This document shows, one piece after another, positions 32,549 to 41,658 of a stretch of DNA of 64,000 bases. A program made the position numbers and the translations under genes. Numbering within the stretch: position 1 is the stretch's first letter; each line of letters starts with the position of its first letter. Under the pieces are notes generated by a model that was not told the origin of the DNA, made no database searches, and was given only the letters and a program-made list of their open reading frames with translations. This DNA is from Palsa-295 sp963781105 (GTDB lineage: Bacteria > Acidobacteriota > Terriglobia > Acidiferrales > UBA7541), in assembly GCA_963781105.1 (NCBI GenBank), contig CAWAED010000006.1, forward strand, positions 1-64,000, in the 5' to 3' direction.

Positions 32549-35536
32549 ATGGACGTTGAAAAGATCATAAATAGCGTCGTAGCGCGCTTCATTGGGACGA
32601 AACACGAGCGCGACGTGAAAGCTCTGCAGCCGCTGATCGAGGAGATCAACGCGCTCGAGCCGGAGATGCGTAAGCTTTCTGACGCCGAACTCACTGCCAA
32701 AACCGCCGAGCTGAAGGCCGAAGTACAGGCGCGCATGGAAGGCCTGGAGAACGACGACCTGGACTACAAGCGGCGTTTGCAAGAGGCGCTGCAGCCGGCG
32801 CTGGTACCGGCGTTCGCCGTGGCGCGCGAAGCGGGCCGCCGCACGCTGGGCATGCGCCATTTTGACGTGCAGCTGATCGGCGGCATCGTCTTGCATGAGG
32901 GCAAAATTTCCGAAATGAAGACGGGCGAAGGAAAGACGCTCGTCGCCACGCTGCCGGCGTACTTGAATGCGCTGACCGGCAAGGGCGTGCACATCGTCAC
33001 GGTGAACGATTATCTGGCGCGCCGCGACGCGGAGTGGATGGGCCCGATTTACAAGATGCTGGGACTTTCGGTCGGCGTAATCGTTCACGACCTGGACGAC
33101 GTGCAACGGCGCGCTGCGTATGCCGCGGACATCACTTACGGCACGAATAACGAATTTGGCTTCGACTATCTGCGTGACAACATGAAGTATGACCTGGCGC
33201 AGTGCGTCCAGCGCGGCCACCACTACGCGATCGTGGACGAAGTGGACTCGATCCTGATTGACGAAGCGCGTACCCCGCTGATTATTTCCGGACCGGCAGA
33301 GGAATCCACCGACAAGTATTACCGCATCGACAAAATTATCCCCAAGCTGATCCTCGATATTGATTACACGCTCGACGAGAAGCATCGCACCGCGACGTTG
33401 ACTGAAGAAGGCGTGGCCAAGTGCGAACAGCTTCTGAGCCTCGGCAATCTTTACGATCCCGCGCACATGGAAATCATTCACCATGTATATCAGGGTTTGC
33501 GCGCGCACACGCTTTTCACGAAGGATGTGGACTACGTCGTAAAAGACGGCGAAGTGGTGATCGTGGATGAATTCACCGGACGCCAGATGCCCGGTCGCCG
33601 CTGGTCCGACGGTTTGCACCAGGCGGTGGAAGCCAAGGAAGGCGTGAAGATCGAGCGTGAAAATCAGACGCTGGCGACCGTCACGTTTCAGAATTATTTC
33701 CGCATGTACAAAAAGCTCGCGGGCATGACCGGAACCGCCGAGACCGAAGCACCCGAGTTCGACAAGATTTACAAGCTGGAAGTTGTTGCGATTCCGACGA
33801 ACAAAACCCTGATCCGCAAAGAGTTTTCCGACGTCGTCTATCGGACCGAAGCGGAGAAATTCGAAGCGGCGGTCAACGGCATCCTGCAAGAAGACGGCAC
33901 GCACGCGGGCGGCGTGCGCCAATATTACGAGAGCGGACAGCCCGTGCTGGTCGGCAGCATCTCCATCGAAAAATCGGAAAAGATCGCGGCACATCTGAAG
34001 AAGGCGGGCATCCCGCATCAGGTGTTGAACGCCAAGCAGCACGAGCGCGAAGCGATCATCATTTCGCAGGCAGGCCGCAAGCATACCGTAACCGTGTCCA
34101 CGAACATGGCCGGCCGCGGCACGGACATTTTGTTGGGCGGCAATCCCGAGGCTATGACGCGCGATTATTGCCTGAAAAACAAGCTGGCGCTGCCGTACGC
34201 TCCCGCTAGCAGCGTGATTGGCGCGTTGCCCGGCTCTGAAACGTCCGCGCAAGCGGATGCCGCGATTGCCGCGGGGAGCAACGGCACGGATGGCTCGTCT
34301 TCCAACGGAGGAAGCAGCCCCGCGATGGTGCTCTTCCAGATTGAAGGCAAAATCTTTCAGGTCCCTCTGGAACAGTGGAAGCCGATTTACGATCAATTCG
34401 CCGAGCAGTGCAAAGCCGAGCATGACGAAGTGGTAGCGCTGGGCGGCTTGCATATTCTCGGCACTGAACGCCATGAGGCGCGGCGCATTGACAATCAATT
34501 GCGCGGCCGCGCGGGACGCCAGGGCGATCCCGGCTCTTCGCGGTTCTTTCTTTCGCTGGAAGACGATCTGCTGCGTATTTTCGGCGGGGAGAAGGTGAAG
34601 GCCATGATGCACTGGCTCGGCATGACGGAAGGCGTGCCGATCGAATCGCGACTGATCAGCAAGCGCATTGAAGGCGCACAAGAAGCCGTGGAAGCGCAAA
34701 ACTTCGAAGCCCGCAAGCATTTGCTGGAATACGACGATGTGATGAACAAGCAGCGCGAGACGATCTACAACTTGCGCCGCTCGTTCCTGGAAGGCCGCGA
34801 CCAAAAGGAATTCGTGCTGGAGCGCGCGGACGCCATTGCTAACGAATTGGTCGAGACTTATTGCCCCCGCGAGCAGCATCCGGACCAGTGGAACGTTACG
34901 CAATTCTCGAACGAAGTACTAAACCAGTTTGGATTCGATCCGAAAGCCGTGGGGATGGATTTCGCGGCGCTGAATTATGAGACCGTCAGCGAAGTGATGA
35001 TCGAGAAGGTCCGCGCGCGCTACGAGGAAAAGGAAAAGCTATTCGGTGCGCAGACGCTGCGTTGGCTTGAGAGACACATTCTGCTGGACGTGGTGGATGG
35101 CCAGTGGAAAGACCACCTACTGACACTCGATCATTTGAAGGAAGGCATCGGGCTGCGCGGCTACGGGCAGATGGATCCGTTGGTCGAATTCAAGAAAGAA
35201 GCTTTCGTGCTGTTTGATGATTTGATGAATCGCATTGACACCGAAGCCGTGCGCTTCCTGTTTTTGGTTCGGCCCGCGGAACCGCCGGCGGCGGGATCCG
35301 CTCAGCCGGCTCCGTCAGGGCCGAAGCCCGCGGCGCCACGCGGACTTACGCAATACTCTCCGGAAGAATTGGAGCGGCGGCAGCGGCGGCAGCAGCAGCA
35401 ACTGCAATTTCAGGCCGGTGCGGCTCCTGTCGAGGCTCCCAAGCCCGTGCGGTCCGGTGCGAAAGTCGGCCGCAACGATCCCTGCCCTTGCGGTTCCGGC
35501 AAGAAGTACAAGAAGTGCCACGGGCAAGCAGCTTAA
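32549..35536 (+). CDS. secA: Protein translocase subunit SecA
   Basis: ATPase motor of the general secretion channel. DEAD motor 1 has Walker A MKTGEGKTLVATLPAYLNAL and VDEVDSILIDEARTPLIISG. The preprotein cross-linking domain, motor 2 (NMAGRGTDILLGG and GRAGRQGDPGSSRFFLSLED), helical scaffold and wing follow. The C-terminal zinc tail is VGRNDPCPCGSGKKYKKCHG. At 995 aa it is longer than typical, mainly from a roughly 65-residue insert after ILLGGNPEAMTRDY rich in Ser, Gly and Ala. It acts with SecY encoded near the right end of this window. Confidence 0.95.
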   Translation: MDVEKIINSVVARFIGTKHERDVKALQPLIEEINALEPEMRKLSDAELTAKTAELKAEVQARMEGLENDDLDYKRRLQEALQPALVPAFAVAREAGRRTLGMRHFDVQLIGGIVLHEGKISEMKTGEGKTLVATLPAYLNALTGKGVHIVTVNDYLARRDAEWMGPIYKMLGLSVGVIVHDLDDVQRRAAYAADITYGTNNEFGFDYLRDNMKYDLAQCVQRGHHYAIVDEVDSILIDEARTPLIISGPAEESTDKYYRIDKIIPKLILDIDYTLDEKHRTATLTEEGVAKCEQLLSLGNLYDPAHMEIIHHVYQGLRAHTLFTKDVDYVVKDGEVVIVDEFTGRQMPGRRWSDGLHQAVEAKEGVKIERENQTLATVTFQNYFRMYKKLAGMTGTAETEAPEFDKIYKLEVVAIPTNKTLIRKEFSDVVYRTEAEKFEAAVNGILQEDGTHAGGVRQYYESGQPVLVGSISIEKSEKIAAHLKKAGIPHQVLNAKQHEREAIIISQAGRKHTVTVSTNMAGRGTDILLGGNPEAMTRDYCLKNKLALPYAPASSVIGALPGSETSAQADAAIAAGSNGTDGSSSNGGSSPAMVLFQIEGKIFQVPLEQWKPIYDQFAEQCKAEHDEVVALGGLHILGTERHEARRIDNQLRGRAGRQGDPGSSRFFLSLEDDLLRIFGGEKVKAMMHWLGMTEGVPIESRLISKRIEGAQEAVEAQNFEARKHLLEYDDVMNKQRETIYNLRRSFLEGRDQKEFVLERADAIANELVETYCPREQHPDQWNVTQFSNEVLNQFGFDPKAVGMDFAALNYETVSEVMIEKVRARYEEKEKLFGAQTLRWLERHILLDVVDGQWKDHLLTLDHLKEGIGLRGYGQMDPLVEFKKEAFVLFDDLMNRIDTEAVRFLFLVRPAEPPAAGSAQPAPSGPKPAAPRGLTQYSPEELERRQRRQQQQLQFQAGAAPVEAPKPVRSGAKVGRNDPCPCGSGKKYKKCHGQAA

Positions 35537-35630
35537 TAGCCCGCCTGCTCTGCGCTCACGATCGCCGTTTTCCCGAGTCCAATTAGCCTGTCAACGGATC
35601 AATCCCTCATCGGTGGAAAGCGGCATTTGA

Positions 35631-36368
35631 ATGAACCCTCGCCCGAATCTTTCACCGTCCGTGAACTTCTACCGGCTTGCTACGGCGTGCTGTGCCTGTT
35701 ACGTCGTCGCCCAGGTGATCCAAGAGGTTGCCTTCCGGTATGGAATCAATGATGCGGCTGCCGGAGAAGCAGGGATTCTGCAACGCCTATTGCCGTTCGA
35801 TCAGTTTCGTTTAGCCGTCATGTTGATTAGCTTCTTCCCCATTCTGGTCGCATTCGCGGCGGTGGCTCTGCGCCGGATGAGGTCGAGCCCCGCTGCGTCG
35901 CTACTGGGCTTCACATTTTCTTTCGTGTTTGTGACGTCAGAAGTGAGCACGCGTTCCATTGACCTATTCCTGGTCAGCAGAACGTGGGCGGTGGAGTACC
36001 ACGCTGCAACGTCGCCCGCAGTACAACAAATGATCGCGGGCCGCGTACAATTGTGGGCCGACTCCGTCGGCGCGTTTTACTTCGTGCTGCTCGCCGGGCA
36101 TTTATTGGCATCCACGTGCTTCGCCATAGCTACATGGGATGGCGATCGCTGGAACCGCATCGTGGCAGTCGCATTTATTGCAAACGCGGTTAGACTCGCC
36201 GGAAGGATCGCCGAAGGCTACTTGGGCCAGAGCTGGCTTGATGCGGTGAATAACGCTGTGTACTTTCCCGCGGTCGCTATCATTTTCGGCACGCTTACAG
36301 TTTGGCTGTGGAAACAGACGCAAGCTGTCCGGCAAGAGACGGGGGAAGAAACCCTGCGAGGTGTCTGA
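35631..36368 (+). CDS. Multi-span membrane protein, DUF4386-like (245 aa)
   Basis: About six hydrophobic helices, for example LAVMLISFFPILVAFAAVAL, SFVFVTSEVSTRSI, FYFVLLAGHLLASTCFAIAT and AVYFPAVAIIFGTLTVWLW. The arrangement and the aromatic residues between helices resemble the DUF4386 family, though no invariant motif decides it. It is a stand-alone plus-strand gene after secA. Function unknown. Confidence 0.6.
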   Translation: MNPRPNLSPSVNFYRLATACCACYVVAQVIQEVAFRYGINDAAAGEAGILQRLLPFDQFRLAVMLISFFPILVAFAAVALRRMRSSPAASLLGFTFSFVFVTSEVSTRSIDLFLVSRTWAVEYHAATSPAVQQMIAGRVQLWADSVGAFYFVLLAGHLLASTCFAIATWDGDRWNRIVAVAFIANAVRLAGRIAEGYLGQSWLDAVNNAVYFPAVAIIFGTLTVWLWKQTQAVRQETGEETLRGV

Positions 36369-36434
36369 ACTTTTCTGCTGCCTCTTGCGTATCTCCTGAT
36401 CGAATAGGCCCCAACTCGGATAGGAGGAGAGAAG

Positions 36435-37424
36435 ATGAGAATTCGTGCACGCGCGTTCCCTGCTCTGCTGGCACTGGTGTTGTCGCTTGCCGCGACGATG
36501 GCGTCGAGGCCGGCGCTGGCCAGCGACGAAGGCCATTTTGACCGAACACTCGCGGTTACTGGACCCGTGGATTTGGACATACAAACCGGCTCCGGCGAAA
36601 TTACCGTGCGCGTTGGAGATTCCGCGAAGGTGGAAGTCCACGGCCGCATCCACGCAAACCATGGATTGTTTGGGGGCGACGTCGAGCAGCATATTCGCGA
36701 AATCGAGGCGAATCCGCCAATCGAACAGAACGGCAACATCATCCGCGTGGGACATATCGAAAACCGGGACTGGAAAAACAACATTTCGATCAGTTATGAG
36801 CTTGTGGTTCCGGCGCAAACAAAATTGCATTCGGAATCGGGGTCGGGCGATCAAGTCGTGGAGGGCATCAGCGGTCCAGCGGATGCCAGCAGCGGCTCCG
36901 GCAACGCGCGGCTTTCGAACATCGGCGGTGAAACGCACGTCCACACGGGATCGGGAGATATCGAACTCAACGCGATTCACGGCCCGGCGCGCGCCACGGC
37001 GGGCAGCGGCGGAATTCGCGCAATCGGCATCGCGGGAGGCCTGACGGCTTCGAGCGGCAGTGGCAGCGTGAGACTCGAGCAGACAGCCGCGGGCGATGTG
37101 GAAATCGGCACGGGATCAGGCGACGTGGAAATCAAGGGCGCCAAAGGCGCGGTGAAGGTGCAAACTGGCAGCGGGAGCATCACCGCACAGGGCGAGCCCG
37201 TTGGAGATTGGCGATTGCACACTGGCTCGGGCAACGTTTCCGTCGAGCTGCCGCAGCAAGCCTCGTTCAATCTGGTTGCGCGCACGAGTTCCGGCAGCAT
37301 TGACTCCAGCCGTGAAATCGCCGTGCAGGGCAAGCTGAGCCCGCGCGAACTGCAAGGAAAAGTCGGAGGCGGCGGCCCGACGGTGGACCTGAGCACCAGC
37401 TCCGGCAGCATTCAAATTCGCTAA
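36435..37424 (+). CDS. Exported DUF4097-type beta-strand repeat protein (329 aa)
   Basis: N-terminal signal peptide (MRIRARAFPALLALVLSLAA, cut after ALA near residue 31). The mature part is a ladder of short strands with a recurring T/S-GSG motif: QTGSGEITV, SGSGNARLSN, HTGSGDIEL, TGSGDVEIKG, QTGSGSITAQ, HTGSGNVSVEL and TSSGSIDSS. This is the DUF4097/DUF2807 style of beta-solenoid. Probably periplasmic or cell-surface. A GGAGGAGAG ribosome site precedes the ATG. No catalytic motif; role unknown. Confidence 0.75.
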   Translation: MRIRARAFPALLALVLSLAATMASRPALASDEGHFDRTLAVTGPVDLDIQTGSGEITVRVGDSAKVEVHGRIHANHGLFGGDVEQHIREIEANPPIEQNGNIIRVGHIENRDWKNNISISYELVVPAQTKLHSESGSGDQVVEGISGPADASSGSGNARLSNIGGETHVHTGSGDIELNAIHGPARATAGSGGIRAIGIAGGLTASSGSGSVRLEQTAAGDVEIGTGSGDVEIKGAKGAVKVQTGSGSITAQGEPVGDWRLHTGSGNVSVELPQQASFNLVARTSSGSIDSSREIAVQGKLSPRELQGKVGGGGPTVDLSTSSGSIQIR

Positions 37425-37533
37425 GAATATTTTTGTGGAGCGACGCATGGGGCGGTGATGCGCCGCCTCATGCATTTTTCGCCTTGTACTATCGAGTGCC
37501 GCGTGCGGCGAAGCATCCGGGGTCGTGTTGATC

Positions 37534-37562
37534 TTTACACCTCACGTTAACTTGCATACAAA
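37534..37562 (+). promoter_or_regulatory. Possible promoter of the 112-aa ORF
   Basis: TTTACA (37534-37539), 17-base spacer and TACAAA (37557-37562), 65 bases before the next gene start. Confidence 0.35.
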
Positions 37563-37626
37563 AAAAGTGTGCGCTACTCTCTCCTCAACCTCGGGGTCGT
37601 AATGACCCGGGGAACAGGGGTGCGAA

Positions 37627-37965
37627 ATGCCAGCCGCCGGTTCCGCGAATTGCCAGCGGCCCGGGTGTGCGAAGCCTTCGCCCTCCGCGCTTGCTACCAC
37701 CCAACTCTGCCTCGATCATTTCCTCGACGAAGCGTTTCTGCGCACGGATCAAGCGCTGACGCGCTGCCGCGAGGGCGACGCGCTAACTAAAGAAAGCCTC
37801 GAATGGCTGCTTTCGGATGCGCTGGCCACCGTGAAAAATCTAGAGGAGAGCGCCGACGAACCGCAGCCGGAGCAGCGCGACCGGATGCTCGAATTATTGC
37901 TGATCCTCGCGAATCTTCACGAATATGTGGCGCATCATTCCGTGCGCGTCGAACGCCCGGCTTGA
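37627..37965 (+). CDS. Small Cys-containing protein (112 aa)
   Basis: The N-terminal third contains NCQRPGCAKPS and TTQLCLDHFL, a Cys-x4-Cys-x13-Cys-x2-His pattern that could bind zinc. The remainder is helical: TKESLEWLLSDALATVKNLE, then RDRMLELLLILANLHEYVAH. The ATG at 37627 has GGGGTG upstream. No known family recognised. The compact zinc-plus-helix layout suggests a regulatory or adaptor protein, which is inference. Confidence 0.6.
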   Translation: MPAAGSANCQRPGCAKPSPSALATTQLCLDHFLDEAFLRTDQALTRCREGDALTKESLEWLLSDALATVKNLEESADEPQPEQRDRMLELLLILANLHEYVAHHSVRVERPA

Positions 37966-38129
37966 ATTAACCGCAGCGAGCGAGAATTCTTCCACATTAC
38001 TTCCAGGTTTTCGCTACGGTCATCGCGATTCGTACACACCCAGGGCGTTAACCTCTAAGGCATAACCTGCTTGCAAAATCCTCGAAAGCGACTCAAGCTG
38101 GAGATTCCCGATTCTCGCGGAAATACATC

Positions 38130-38864
38130 GTGTCAGACGAGCCCAAGCAGCACAATCCATTCAAACCCGCGGACCCGACCATTCCCGGCGTCACCGGTAA
38201 CCCAGCGCGATCCAGGCCGGCGCCGCAGCCACCGCGAGTCGTCCTGCCGCAATCCATCAGGCCAGCAACGCCGAGCATGTTGAGCGCGGTTTCGCCTCAA
38301 ATGTGGATGGGGATTGCGGCGATCGTAATCGTGCTGATCGCGCTTGGAATGTATTCTAGAAAACGCCCTGCCCCCGCGAGCGAAGTGCAAACCGCGGCGG
38401 TCCCTGACCCGACGGACCTTCGCCCCTCACAGCCAGCGCAGGCGACCGCCAACCTGCCACTCGGACCCGGTCCGATTGCCACCACGGCGGAGCTCAGCAA
38501 AACCTGGTCGTCGAAGCGATTTTTATTTCGCGCTCCGCAGACGGCGGATGACGTACCAGCGATGGTCGTAAAGCTTCCGGGAGACGTTCTATGGGCGATT
38601 TCGATGCGCGCGCCTTTCGGCACTTGCGACCTGGAGTATGTGACAAATATGCAGAAGCTAGCCAGCGAATATCAGCTCACTGCGAATCATCCAATGGTCG
38701 CGGATTCGTGCAGCCACACCGTGTATGACCTCACGCGGTACGGCTCGGGACCGAATGGAGTTGTGCGCGGCGCGATTGTGAAAGGCGAAGGCATACGGCC
38801 TCCCATCGCCATAGAAGTTAGGGCGCGCGGCAAGGAAGTAGTGGCGACCCGCATCGAGCCGTAA
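38130..38864 (+). CDS. Single-span membrane protein of unknown function (244 aa)
   Basis: Pro-rich cytoplasmic N-terminus (PARSRPAPQPPRVVLPQS), one membrane helix (MWMGIAAIVIVLIALGMYS, about residues 58-76), a Pro/Ala linker and a small exported domain with two cysteines (FGTCDLEYVTNMQKLASEYQ and DSCSHTVYDLTRYGSGPNGV). GTG start at 38130. No family recognised. The layout resembles envelope sensor or anchor proteins, but no function is proposed. Confidence 0.6.
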   Translation: MSDEPKQHNPFKPADPTIPGVTGNPARSRPAPQPPRVVLPQSIRPATPSMLSAVSPQMWMGIAAIVIVLIALGMYSRKRPAPASEVQTAAVPDPTDLRPSQPAQATANLPLGPGPIATTAELSKTWSSKRFLFRAPQTADDVPAMVVKLPGDVLWAISMRAPFGTCDLEYVTNMQKLASEYQLTANHPMVADSCSHTVYDLTRYGSGPNGVVRGAIVKGEGIRPPIAIEVRARGKEVVATRIEP

Positions 38865-39031
38865 CGACCGACGCACTGAACCTGACAGCGACTCCTCCTG
38901 AAGCTGTAATCCGCCTATCCCGCGCTCGCCCCCCCGATTTATGGTAAGTATTTAAGTACAGCTTTGACTGGATGGCGCTGTGGCTTGCGCACCTCTAACC
39001 TAAGCTGATTAGGTACTTTGAGGGGGATCCT

Positions 39032-39874
39032 ATGCCTTCTGCCTGGCGCGGATTTGTTTCGTTCGGCTTGATTTCGTTTCCGGTGCGATTGTTCCCCGCG
39101 GCACGCGCCTCGCGGGTCGCGTTGCATCAACTGCATAGTGTTTGCCACACGCGACTCCGCCAGCCGCTCTTCTGCCCCACTTGCAACCGCCTGGTGGATC
39201 GCTCCGAAGTGGTGAAGGGTTACGAGAATGAAGACGGCAAATACGTCCTCATTGATAAGGAAGAAATAAACAAGATTACTCCCGAGTCCGGGCGCGCCAT
39301 GGAAATTCTAGCTTTCGTGAAGATGGCTGAAATTGACCCGATCTTTTTCGACTCATCCTATTTTCTGGTTCCCGAGGACGCCGGGAAGAAGCCTTACCAG
39401 CTTCTGGTGAGGACTCTGGAAGATACGCACAAGGTGGGGATCGCCAAAGTCACGATGCACCAGCGCGAGTACACTGTTTTTCTGCGGCCCTACGATCACG
39501 GCATGGCCATTCACACCATGTATTTCGCAAACGAAATCCGCGAAGCTCCCGGGTACGGCAAGACTGATGGCATAAAACTAAATCCAAAGGAAATCAAGCT
39601 GGCGGAGCAACTGGTGGACAGTTTATCCGAGGAATTCGACATCAAGAAATATCACGACGAGTTCGAAACTCGCCTCCGCGCCTTGATTGCCGCGAAACAG
39701 AAGGGCCGCGAAGTAGCGGCGATTCCGCACCCGCAGCGCGCTCCAGTGATAGACATGATGACCGCGCTGAAGAAAAGCCTCGCCAAATCAGGAACGGCAG
39801 CACGCGGCCGCCCGATGCGCGTCAAGCCCGTCGCCTCACGCGCGAAACGCACACCACGGCGCGCCGCGAGTTGA
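39032..39874 (+). CDS. ku: Non-homologous end-joining protein Ku
   Basis: Bacterial Ku homodimer that threads onto DNA ends and recruits LigD. The core beta-barrel is recognised from WRGFVSFGLISFPVRLFPAA, CHTRLRQPLFCPTCNRLVDR, VKGYENEDGKYVLIDKEEI and DHGMAIHTMYFANEIR. The C-terminal 50 residues are basic and extended, as usual. 280 aa. No ligD gene is adjacent, so NHEJ would need a ligase encoded elsewhere. GGGGGA site seven bases before the ATG. Confidence 0.95.
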   Translation: MPSAWRGFVSFGLISFPVRLFPAARASRVALHQLHSVCHTRLRQPLFCPTCNRLVDRSEVVKGYENEDGKYVLIDKEEINKITPESGRAMEILAFVKMAEIDPIFFDSSYFLVPEDAGKKPYQLLVRTLEDTHKVGIAKVTMHQREYTVFLRPYDHGMAIHTMYFANEIREAPGYGKTDGIKLNPKEIKLAEQLVDSLSEEFDIKKYHDEFETRLRALIAAKQKGREVAAIPHPQRAPVIDMMTALKKSLAKSGTAARGRPMRVKPVASRAKRTPRRAAS

Positions 39875-39975
39875 TACAAGAATGCCACTGTCCCGCTGGT
39901 ATTGAGGCGGGACAGTGGCGCCGTCACCGGGAACTCTCCGCGACGGTTATGACGTGGTATGACTGTTATGAATCG

Positions 39976-41367
39976 TTATGAAGTCAGTTCCTCCACCGAA
40001 CGCGCCACCATCATCGGCTGGCCCGTCGCCTGATTGATCAGAATGAATCCCACCACGCGAATCGAGATCGGCTGAGTTCCCTGCAAAGCTGACAAACCGC
40101 TCAAGTTGATGAAGTTGGTGTCGTTGGTGGTCATCACCGTCGGCGGGCTGGGCAAAAGAACGCCTGCCGTCCAGTTGTCGTTCAATTGGAACGCGCCGGC
40201 ATTGCCGTTTTGAATCACGGTGCTGCCCGGGACCCACGTGCCAGCCTGTCCTTGACGCCGCAGAACGACGCGGTGAACAGTCAAAGTGGATGTGCCGTTT
40301 GTCGTGGTGAGTTTGCCGCCGATTCCCACTCGCTGCCCTGGAGCCAACTCTGAATTGTTGAAGAGTAGTGTGGTCAAGGGAAGATTGATGTGCTCAATCA
40401 TGTATTTTTCGGAGCCGTTCAATGCAAACGTTTCAATCTGTCCGTCCGAGACACCGTTCACCGCGGGAAGCAATTCACGCACATACAAATCCGCTGCCGT
40501 CGCTGGGCCCGTGGCCGGGCGGATGCTGGTGAAGAGTCCGCCCATGAAGAAATCATCGTTCGAGACAACTTCCACTTCCGACGCATCGATGGCATCAGTC
40601 ACGGGATCCAGCGTGCCGGACACTTCCACAATCGTATTGGTGGTGAACGAATTAATCGCGGTGCTGGGATCGTCAAGCATCGTGCTGCCGTCCGTCGTCA
40701 CCATCCATTGACGTCCATGCGGTCCTTGAATCGTGAACGTGTTGTCGCCCGTGACTCCGACCACGCCGCCGTGAAAGTCGTCAATCGAAACCTGCGCGTC
40801 GGTGGAATTCAGCAGCGCCACTTCGAACATGGGATTCACTACGCCGGTCACTTGGCCGTTGCCGTCCGTTTGCAGCGATTTGCGCAAGTCAAACTCCATG
40901 CGCAAACCGAACAGGTCCGCGTTGGAAACTACGACCGGCCGTGCGAAGTTCACCGTGACGCTCGATTGCGTCAACGTGCCATTGATTGTGCTGATCGTCG
41001 GCGGATTGTTGGTTGTATCGATGTAACCGATGACGGGAGAAGCAATGGTGATTGTCGCCGAGGTATAAGTGCCGGTCGGCACGGCCGTCAGATCGAGTAA
41101 TTGGTGCAAACCGCTCAATTGAGCGAAATCTACAATCTGGGGCTGCGACAGCACGCTCACGTTGGTGGTGCCGTTGTTCAACGTGATGCCGCTCACGTTC
41201 ACCTCGCAAGAGATGACGCTGGGCAGCGGCGCATCAGTTCCAACGGTGTAAATCGAAGCTTGATCTTGAGACGTTGTCGGACCGGTGCCAGCCCCTCCGC
41301 CACAGCTGGAAAGCACCAGTGCGGCAAAAAGAGCTGCGAACACACCCATACCTTTAGGATTCCCCAT
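39976..41367 (-). CDS. Exported lipoprotein with DUF4382/DUF5666-like repeats (463 aa)
   Basis: Lipobox LVLSSC at residues 18-23 marks it as a lipoprotein. Residues 35-200 (PSVISCEVNVSGITLNNG, QLLDLTAVPTGTYTSATITI) match the DUF4382 layout. Several later beta segments with GGVVGVTGDNTFTIQGPHGR and EVSGTLDPVTDAIDASEVEV resemble DUF5666. All are beta-sandwich, non-catalytic. Divergent from the BON-domain gene. Probably outer-membrane or surface anchored; function unknown. Confidence 0.7.
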   Translation of the reverse strand: MGNPKGMGVFAALFAALVLSSCGGGAGTGPTTSQDQASIYTVGTDAPLPSVISCEVNVSGITLNNGTTNVSVLSQPQIVDFAQLSGLHQLLDLTAVPTGTYTSATITIASPVIGYIDTTNNPPTISTINGTLTQSSVTVNFARPVVVSNADLFGLRMEFDLRKSLQTDGNGQVTGVVNPMFEVALLNSTDAQVSIDDFHGGVVGVTGDNTFTIQGPHGRQWMVTTDGSTMLDDPSTAINSFTTNTIVEVSGTLDPVTDAIDASEVEVVSNDDFFMGGLFTSIRPATGPATAADLYVRELLPAVNGVSDGQIETFALNGSEKYMIEHINLPLTTLLFNNSELAPGQRVGIGGKLTTTNGTSTLTVHRVVLRRQGQAGTWVPGSTVIQNGNAGAFQLNDNWTAGVLLPSPPTVMTTNDTNFINLSGLSALQGTQPISIRVVGFILINQATGQPMMVARSVEELTS

Positions 41368-41658
41368 TGAATTTCTCCTTTTATTAGCAACTGATCGTTA
41401 CTTGGAGCCAGGCCCCGTAATTCTGCTTGTGTGTGGAACCCAACCGATTTGGAAAAGTTGCGGGAATTTCGCAGGTAGGTGGGGGCCGAAAGTGAAGCGA
41501 ATGTCGCGCCGCGATACCTCGCGGCCCAGCACATTGCTGATGCAGCACTTAAGCGGGCGCCTGCATCGTAGTAGAATAGCTGGCACCGTTGTGGAATTAT
41601 TTTGATTCGTACGGGGTGTGCGCCGCGCGAGCGTCGATTCGACCAGGGAGAGGTTCTC

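Noticed and set aside
32486..34903. 805-codon minus-strand ORF opposite secA
   Set aside because: Shadow of secA: no family likeness, and composition follows the reversed coding strand.
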